Assembly (NCBI GenBank): GCA_013397695.1
Contig: VYZI01000129.1
Location: 2,059,263 to 2,123,262, forward strand
Length of the DNA stretch: 64,000 nucleotides
Source of the DNA: Centropus unirufus
Taxonomy: Eukaryota; Chordata; Aves; Cuculiformes; Centropidae
Direction: 5' to 3'
Positions 52,201-61,200 of the stretch are shown in pieces (position 1 is the stretch's first letter; every line of letters begins with the position of its first letter). Position numbers and translations under genes: made by a program. The notes under the pieces were generated by a model. It did no database searches. It was not told where the DNA came from and saw only the letters and a list, made by a program, of their open reading frames with translations.

Positions 52201-55200
52201 GGCTATTGGATATTTTCATCATCTTGCTCTCAGGCTTCTCAGTCAGACTTTGAATAAAAAACTGCAAGAAGATTAAACCTTGGCCAGGGAATATTTACAA
52301 TCAATCATAAGATTACACAACCTAAAATGGATCTAGTAAGAGAAAACAATCTGATGACTTAATAATTAACATTATTACTAGTGATGTGTAATTGTAAGAA
52401 GTTGTAATTTCAAATAGTTCAATGTTGATTGCTGGATCCAGTCTTGAAGCTTTGTTTCAAAACATAGGATTGAAACTGATTTGATAAGATCAAATGGATT
52501 TTTAGTTCTATAAGGAGGTAAACTTATCAGTCAGGAATGTTGACAGTTGTTACTGAAAGGAGAGTATCAAAACCACTCTTTTATATTTTCATTATGTCAT
52601 TATAAAAAGAAATCTTCTAAGTCCCCCTTTAATTTTTTATTGAAAATAGTCCATGCCCATCAGAGATTCAAAAGCTGCTTAGAACTTTGATTTGTTCTTT
52701 GTTATCCAGCATGTTTTCATACTCTGATAAACCTTTTATGGTAGGAGCAATTTTGTTGGCTATTAAAACATATTTATACAATACTACGCTACACCATACT
52801 ATTCTCTACTATAATCCACAGAGAAGTTTGGAAAGCTGCGGAAAGTATTTGGTGCTCGATGATTTCTTATTCCAGACTCTTCCGCTGTTATGTGGTGGGC
52901 CTTGTAGGTGTATTAAGCAGATAAAATTCTTTGTGCCTTCCTTAAATCGTAGTTGTTCTGTCACATTGTTCTCTTTTGTGTCTGGCAGGCTGGGGGCATC
53001 AGCACGGATGCAAAGTAGCTGCTGTTACAAAATACAACCTTTTTTTTTTTGCAACAATTTGTATACAAGCAGTTGTTTAAGGTCCATGCATTTCTTTTAC
53101 AAAGATAATTCTCAATTTTGAGACCGTGAAATCCGGACAGTTTAGGTATAAATTTCTATGAAATATTAATTTTGAAACAAGATAATGATAATTATAATGG
53201 AAGTAGCACTTTGATCTTGCTGATGGTTTTAGCATAAAACTAAAAAAAAATATCACTTCTACATGCTTTGTCTTCCCAAATACTCAGAGCTTTATCTTTT
53301 CTTTTCCCATCTGCAAAACTTTCAGCATCTTTCTGTTGTCTTCCATAATGTACGAAGATCAAATCCTGCAATTTATATTGGAAGATTAAATAGGGGAAAT
53401 AGGTGAAGAATAAAGGCATGGGTTAAATATGTTAGATATCAGGGTTGTCATGCTCACGATATCATTAATTTTCAAGTAACATTCAAAAATAATCCCCATT
53501 TTTGTTAGCACAGTTTTACTAAGCAAAGTTTTTAAGTTTTTCAAGAGAACTGATGGCTTAGGCACTACATGGGAAGTTTAAACTGAGTCTAATTTGGCTT
53601 GGTTACACAGAATGAAGCATGCCTTGCTTTTCAATCGATTAATCTGAAAAAGAAAAGCAACAAACAAGTTTTCCTTGCTCTCCAATATACTTTAAATGCC
53701 TTATTTTTCTCTTATGGTGTCTGTCTTCCTTGGTGGAAGTTGCCAAGATCCGTGAAGATTATCTTGACAGTATCTGATCTCTCAGCTCATCTTACATTTA
53801 AGAGGGATGCGCAAACACACAGCGTCTCTCAACTTTCTGCTCCTGAAAAAGATCACTGATACCTGAAGTAAATGAAACAGCAACTCTACTTTTTGTAGCA
53901 TAATAGTTCCTAATTTCTTTTTTTAGCTACTGGATGGTGGTATCATTTCAGACCAATAGGTACTTGAAATTTAGCGTACGTGAGTTACATTGTGATTCCT
54001 GCTGCCTCCACAGGTCTCATCTGGGGCCTACTGCAATATTTCCACTTGCTGCTACTAAAAGCAGAAAGTAAAAGCAGTCCTTGAGGCAGGGATCAGAACC
54101 CAGCACCTCCCTCTCCCTGCAGAGGGCCTTGCATCCTCTAACGCAAGGTGCTGTGCTCCCTCTTCCTCATTCCACACCAAGAAATCCTGATTTTTTTAAA
54201 TTATTTTTTTTTCAAGCTATATCACATCCACAACCAAGATGATGATGCAGGACAGTGCCCAGGCTGGCTGCTGGGAGAAGAGGGTTTGAGCCTAACTTTC
54301 AAGCCTCTAAGCAATACGAAAAAGTCAAACACACATATTTTATGACTCAAAAGAAACGAGTGCTCTCTGCTGTTAGGAAAGGATAACTGAGGACTGATTT
54401 GCAGAGAAGGTTTGGGGGTGTTTTATGTCCCTGAAGAATGAGATGCTAGGTGACCAAACTTTTCTGACTGCTCAGGTCCAATCAAAACTCAGTTTTGCAT
54501 CATGTCAGTTTTAGATGCGCAAGTAAATGATTATCCTGTAAAAATTTTTTTTTTTTAATTTTACAAAACTATATACCCTTTATTTATTTATTTTTATACC
54601 CTTTATTTATTTTGAATTTCATGTCCTCACATAATCTTTTTATTTCATGAAAGTTGCCTCTATAAGGTAATTTTCCAAGTATGGGAATGGTAGAGCTTGA
54701 TCTACTAGCATCCAGGAAAGATCCCATCCCCTTTTGAAAGGCTCTGAAAGCATCTGAATTTCCTTGTATAAACACAATCACAGGCTCAAAATGCATGAGA
54801 TAAGCATTAAGTGTTTATCCTATTTCCATCTTCTCCTACTTTTAGAAAGAAAGAGCGTAAATTCTCTCTACAAAGCAATAATTTGCCTTGTTTGCCAAAC
54901 CTAACCGTTTGCAAAGGCAGTTTCACACAGAGACAGACCCTTGATGCTCAGGAATTTCAGATTTAGTGCAGTAATCTTCTACCTTTCTGCTTATCAATTT
55001 GTAACATTAAACACTACTGTGGAAACTCCAAAGTCACTTGTGTACATTGTGGTGATGTAGGCACTTTCCAGCATGGAAAACCTCTTAAATGACTGACACA
55101 GAACCAAAGAAAAATCTCATTTAGTACGCGGTGTCTCCTCTGGTGGATTTTTCTTTTAAGCTTAGCATACGAGGTCCGGCACAAAAAACCCCCAATCCTG

Positions 55201-58200
55201 TAACTCTTTTTATTTAACAAATTAAGAAAATCAGTTACAATCACCTTCAAACCAGTCCCTCCTGAGCTGACACGCAGCTGCATGCCGTGCTGCAGTGTTC
55301 AAGGCGATTCTGCAGATCGCATTCTGAAAGCTGTTGAGGATCTCCTGTTGGTTTTGCTTTCACATCTTCTACCAACAACAAATGGTTCCTTTGAGCACTG
55401 ATGTGACCTCTGGGAAGAGGCAGAAATCACAGGCTGGCCTGTAATCTTGACATGAGCTTGTTGCTCCCTCCTGCACACCAACATTTTCCAGGTGAGGGTG
55501 AAAAAACATCAGTGTCCGCTCGCACTGAGCGAAGAGATGGAGCCGAGCCTTGTCTCACTGAGACAGGTTAGGAGATGTTCCATACCCATCTCTTTGTTCC
55601 TCCCTTCCCACTCTTGGCTCCTGAGCTCTAAGGTTAGTGCTGTGGTTGGTTGTGTTGGACCTCGTTGCTGGTTTTGCATTGCCCGTGTTTGGACTTTCAT
55701 TTGTTTCGCTCTGTTTTGAATTTTGATAATTTCTGACAACATCCAGTCCCAAGGGGCTCGCGTAGCCTGATTACATCCATTGGATATTTTGTATTCTGCA
55801 TTGCATTATCATCTAATCAGGTTAGAGTGGTAAAGATTTACCAAGGAGAACATTCAGTTGCCCTAGATTTTTTCTTAAATTCATTAAGTTATTGTACTTT
55901 AAAAGTTGATCCAATTTTAACATCACAGATTGAATGATATTAAGGACAAGAACAGCCTGTTACATTCAGCTGATATTCTAAATTCTTCTACATTCGGAAG
56001 AATTTTGTTGAAAATTACACAGTAAAACCATGATTAAAACACTTCATTTTTATCCATTACCCTCAATGAACATAATGAAAGAAAATATATTCCAGGAATT
56101 CTGAGATAGTTTAGTATAGGTGAAATATAAACAACTCATAACTAAACTGAAAAATACATGCATGTATTTAAACATATGTATTTATACTTATTCCATGTGT
56201 GAACAAGAGCATGGATGCATATCCCTCTCACTTTTTCCTTCCAGCAATAGCTCTTTTTATTCTCTACCTATAATTACACAATTCTATTACAGTTTCATTT
56301 ACATTTCACAGTTGAATATTTTTTCCTGAGAACAAAGCCCAGTTTTTGGTGAGTTAGTTCTCCTAGAGTAGCCAACTAAGACTAAAGCTTCTAGGCAGTC
56401 ATGCTCTTCCACTCATCCCCAAAACTGTGTGAGCCTCAGAACCTTTGTGAAGACTGAGGTCCAGAAATAAGGTGGACCAGCTCCCTGGTCTGTTGAAGTT
56501 CCTGATTCTGAGGCTAATGTCTGCCTAAAAGAGATCACATTCAGGTTTTGGCGGCTATCTCGTTCTCTTCACGAGCCTTTTAAACAGAAAACACACAATT
56601 TGACTGGGAAAAATCTTCAATGCCTCCCAAGAGATTCCAAAAACAAGTGTAAAAAGACTCAGCGCAGTGGAAAGTCTTCTCAAAGATAAGACATTAAAGT
56701 ACGAGATATTTGATCAGGCTTTAGCTGGCCACCATTATCTCCGATGTGTCATAAAGTTGGGGAATATTTGCAAAACGATGATAATTTGGTTTCAGCCTCT
56801 CAGCAGCTTTTGCCAGCCGGGTTGCTTGACTGCGTGAAAACCTGACCCCTGCTAAGGTTTCTGCCCCGAGATGTGACAGTGCAAAACCCACCGGTGTTGC
56901 TGAGGGTATCAGATCCTGTTTAGGGGTGTTCCCCTATACCCTTTTCCAGGAACAGTCCTCCACCTAGCCTCACCTGCGACAGCCTCCTCAAGGGGAATCA
57001 TGCCTTGGTACCTTGCCAAATCCCTCTTACCAGAAGCGTACTAAACACTGCCTTGAAATCATCCCCGTTCCTGGAAACCGGCTGGCTTTTCTAGCGCAGC
57101 AGCAAGCCTGGCTCGCAGGCGGCTGCTGCAAATCACCTGATGGCAGAGAAAAACCTCAGTGCTGGTGTTTTCGCTCACCGAAACGCTTGTTCCCTCCCGT
57201 GACACAGCAGAGAGGACTGTGTGCAGTTTGCCCCCCGTGGTGCTGACGATGAAATGATGCGTTGGGTTTAATCCCGGACTTCGAACGCGGACAAAACGCC
57301 TCTTAGATTTGCTGACGTGTGGCTTCAGTGCCCAAGCTGTCACACGCAGAGGCGCTATGCAAATCCAACAGGTCAACAATGGAGGCTACGGATGAGTCTT
57401 GAGGCTAATGAGCAGCAGGAATGCCTAATGGCAGGCGGAGAACAAGCAGCCTTAGCATCTGGGCTGTGACCTTAGGGGCCTTCAAGCTAAGACCCTCGCC
57501 AAATCCCGGAGTAGGCTACGAAAGGATGTGTCAGATCTGTATGTTAGTGGATATAAAAGACACTGCACTCACGTAACCCATCCAGAAAAGCATTGTTATT
57601 GTTATTAATTGTAATTATTATTAAGAGTTAAATTTTTTACTAGCATACAGTGAGGCACTTGATGGAGATATAAGACATGCCTTACTTTTTTTTGATTTTA
57701 ACAGAATAGACACAATTTTTTTTTCCCACATGCTGTTCAGGCACCCTTTTCAGGATAGTACAGATGTTCTGTATGATTTTCTATTCTTCAAACTGGTTAA
57801 TATCTTGTTATAATAATGGAATGCTCATTTGAGACAGCTCTGGCGTGGAAAATGTGTTTGCTAGAAACAAACAGTGCAGGGGGGGGAGTGGCAAGCGTGT
57901 TGTGAGCAGTGGCTGTGCAAAACAACAGTTAGGATGGCTAGTTGTAATATACACACGTGGCAAAGATTGCTCTGCCATTGTCTGCTCGGTTTGATTTCTC
58001 AAAAACATGGAGTGGGGTCTTTTCACATAGCTTATCTTCCAGTATTGCAGCACAGCTGTCCAGGAGTGTCTCCTTTTTCCTAAAATTGACATCTCATTAG
58101 AGATTATGGAGAATATGCTCACTGGCGTATTTAGGATGATCACTCAGCAGTGCTTTTGGTTTCTCAGGGTAGCAGGAACTACAGAAGAAATTGTTACTAT

Positions 58201-61200
58201 GAAAAGTATCAATGGGCTACTAAGACCGCTTTTTAGGAAAGGAAATCTTACTGAATAAAAATTATAGTTTACTTCGAAAGATAAAGTTTGAGAGTTTGAG
58301 AGGTCTTTTCTTCAAAGCTTCAGTAACAACTGCTATTGTACTTTGTGTATTCCAAGCTGCCACATAAATACTAACAAAACATTGCTGTAGCATCCCCACA
58401 ACACCATGTTTGGGCTCTTTCTAGTTTTCATATTATAAACTAGAAGAAAGTGGAGAAACAGAAAGGTAAAACCTGTCTCTGTGGGCCTGCGTGATCCAAA
58501 GCCACTGAGGGCTGCTGAACAACTGGTAGAAGATCCAGGCCTGAAGCGGAATGTTCAGTGCGGGGATTAAAAGGAACACTTTCTCTTTTATGGCACAATC
58601 TGGAGCTAAGGACAGGCCACAAGAAACCTAATCCCTGACTAAGCACAGCAGGGGCTCTGTCAGCCCCACCTGGCACGGCAAAGTGCCCTCCATGCCCCGC
58701 AGCAAACTGAGCACTTCCAGCTCCCATCAGGAAGGCACCTGTCTGTGACCATCCTGCTCTCTGAGGTTCTCCAGGGAGTTTTAGCATAAAATAAACTGGC
58801 AGCAAAATATCCCCAGCAGTAAAACTAACTGCGGGAATGATCAGAGCTGGGACCAGGCATCTCGTGCTTCTGTTTCTCCACACTTACCTCTTGCTCTCTC
58901 CACATCACAATTCAGTGGACAAGAATTCAGTTGTTTATTTTTTTTTTTGCATTTATTCATTCATTCATTCCTTCTTTCCTTCCTTCCTTCCTTTCTTCTC
59001 TCCCCTTCCAAACTTCACCATGAAGTACTCTAGGAGACAAGAGGACTGGGATAGAAGTGAAGGAGGTCAGGAGGAGCAACCATGAATAAGAGATCCCTCT
59101 TATTTGGCAGATTATTTAACATATACTATTGGCAGTTCTATATATAGCTGAGGCTGCATCACTTTATTAAGTCTGGATTATGCAGGGTTTGAGTTTTAAA
59201 ATGGGTAAAATACCCTCCATGTAATAATGACGATCCTCTTGTCCATCCCATGATAACTGACAGTAAAAAGGGTCCGACAGCAATAATAAATTTATCAGAT
59301 CTCATTTACAGTAAAAATTTATTCTGTAGGTAAAGGTATGTTTTAAGTCACTCAAAAAAAAACAAAAAAAAAAAGAAGAAAAGGGGCTACAATATAAAAA
59401 AGGGGCTACAAGAAAAAGCTGGTTTTGATAAAAAAATAATCTGGGATGTAGGTGGGCTGAATGAGGGCTGCCTCTGCGTTACAAATTCCACTGCACCTCT
59501 CCAAGGTGAGGGTAGCAGTCCTGAAAATGAACATCATGCCTGGATCAGCGCTTGAAAGGCTGCCACGGTAGCTCCCACACGAAATCACAAATCAAAGCCC
59601 CGGTTTTCGGGTCAGGTGCCCTGGAGAAACCACAAGTCCCTCCAATCAGAAGCTGCAGAGGGAGAGAAACAGCATCTTGCATCACATCCTGATAACCCGT
59701 GGGTACCCTTGGACCCTGGATCCTCTCCTCGGTGTCGAAATGCTGGCATTCCGCCATCTCTGTGTCCCACTTCACCCTGCACAGGGATGCCAGAAATGGC
59801 AACAATCATGGAATAGTTTGGGTTGGAAGGGACCTTCAAGCCCGTCCAGTCCCAACCTCCCTGCCATGGGCAGGGACACCTCCCACTGGATCAGGTTGCT
59901 CCAAGCCCCATCCAACCTGGCCCGGAGCACCTCCAGGCAGGAGGCAGTCACAGCTTCCCTGCACTGCATCAGCGCTTGTTTACATTCCTGGGAGCGCCCT
60001 TTTTTTGGGATGGCTGGGAATTCTGACGGCGCAGGCAGCCTGGGAGCCGTTCGCATGCCGGCGTTGCCCTGAGCAATCCCGTTTCCTCCATCCTTCCTCC
60101 CTCCCCTCCCGGTCTCCCAGGCGCCGGGCTGTTCCCAGGGAAGCGGGGGCAGGAGGAGGGGGCGAACAAAGAGCCCCGCGGGCGTGGGGCTTCCCCAGCC
60201 GGGAGGTGGCAGCTCCCCCCTCGCCCTGCCGGGGGAGCCAAACGCTGTCGGTTCGCAGCCCGGAAGGTTTGGGGTTTTTGTTTTTTTTTTTTTCCGCTTG
60301 TTGTTGCTCCTGCAGCCGGGTTTATTGTTGGAGCGGGAGGCTCATTGGCGAGCTGGTTGCCCAGCCGCTAGCCACGTCCCTCCCCAAACATCCCTCCAAA
60401 TGCGTTCCCACTAAAAACCGGCCATTTTTCTAATTATTTTTAATTTTATTTTTTTTTGAGGAGGACCAGCCTCGGCGCTCCTCTTTCCCTCCTAAAGCCA
60501 CGGCAATGGTGAGCAGCATCCCTTTCCCCATCCCTCTCTTCCCAGGAGATGCTTTCCCACGCCAGGCGGGGCGGGTGCTCGCCGGTGCTGCCGGCGGGTC
60601 CCGCATCCCGAGCCGCTCCCCACGCATCCTCCCTCCCTCCCTGTCTGTCTGTCCGTCCGTCCGTCTCCCCGTGCAGAGCTCCGGCAACGCGTCCTACCGC
60701 TGCTCCATGTCGTCCTCCGCCGATTTCTCCGACGAGGAGGATTTCAGCCAGAGGTCGGGGACGGTGTCGCCGGCTCCGGGGGACACGCTGCCCTGGAACC
60801 TGCCCAAACACGAGAGGTCCAAGAGGAAGATCCAGGGAGGCTCCGTGCTGGATCCCGCCGAGCGGGCCGTGCTGCGCATCGCCGGTAAGGAGGGATGGGG
60901 GGGGATCCTCATCCCGGGGGTGATGAGCTCCCTGGCCGCCTTTCCCGGCGGGATGCCGGTCACCCAGGGAAGCCGTGGCTGCTCCATCCCTGGAAGTGCT
61001 GAAGGCCAGGATGGATGCGGCCTGGAGCATCCTGGGCTGCTGGGAGGTGTCCCTGCCTGTGGCAGGAGGGGTTGGAACTGGCTGGGCTTTGCGGTCCCTT
61101 CCACCCCACCGCATTCCACGACGAATGGATGCAGGGAGAGGCGCAGGTGCGCCCATTAAACTTTGATGCGAAAAAGCGGCGCCGGGAGCCGCAGCGGCGG

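Larger units (their letters stand above)
41861..60676 (+). other. DST intron 3 (about 19 kb)
   Basis: Non-coding. It holds CR1 copies at 46.7, 48.6 and 59.8 kb, a local duplication at 45.5 kb, an attc/ttcc simple repeat at about 58.95-59.0 kb, and an A-rich block at about 59.35-59.4 kb. No other gene seen. Confidence 0.8.

Noticed and set aside
52687..53121. 144-codon plus-strand frame
   Set aside because: No motif recognised and no splice-site support. AT-rich intron sequence.
58440..58883. 147-codon minus-strand frame
   Set aside because: No family resemblance seen. I could not exclude an old pseudogene, but nothing positive supports one.
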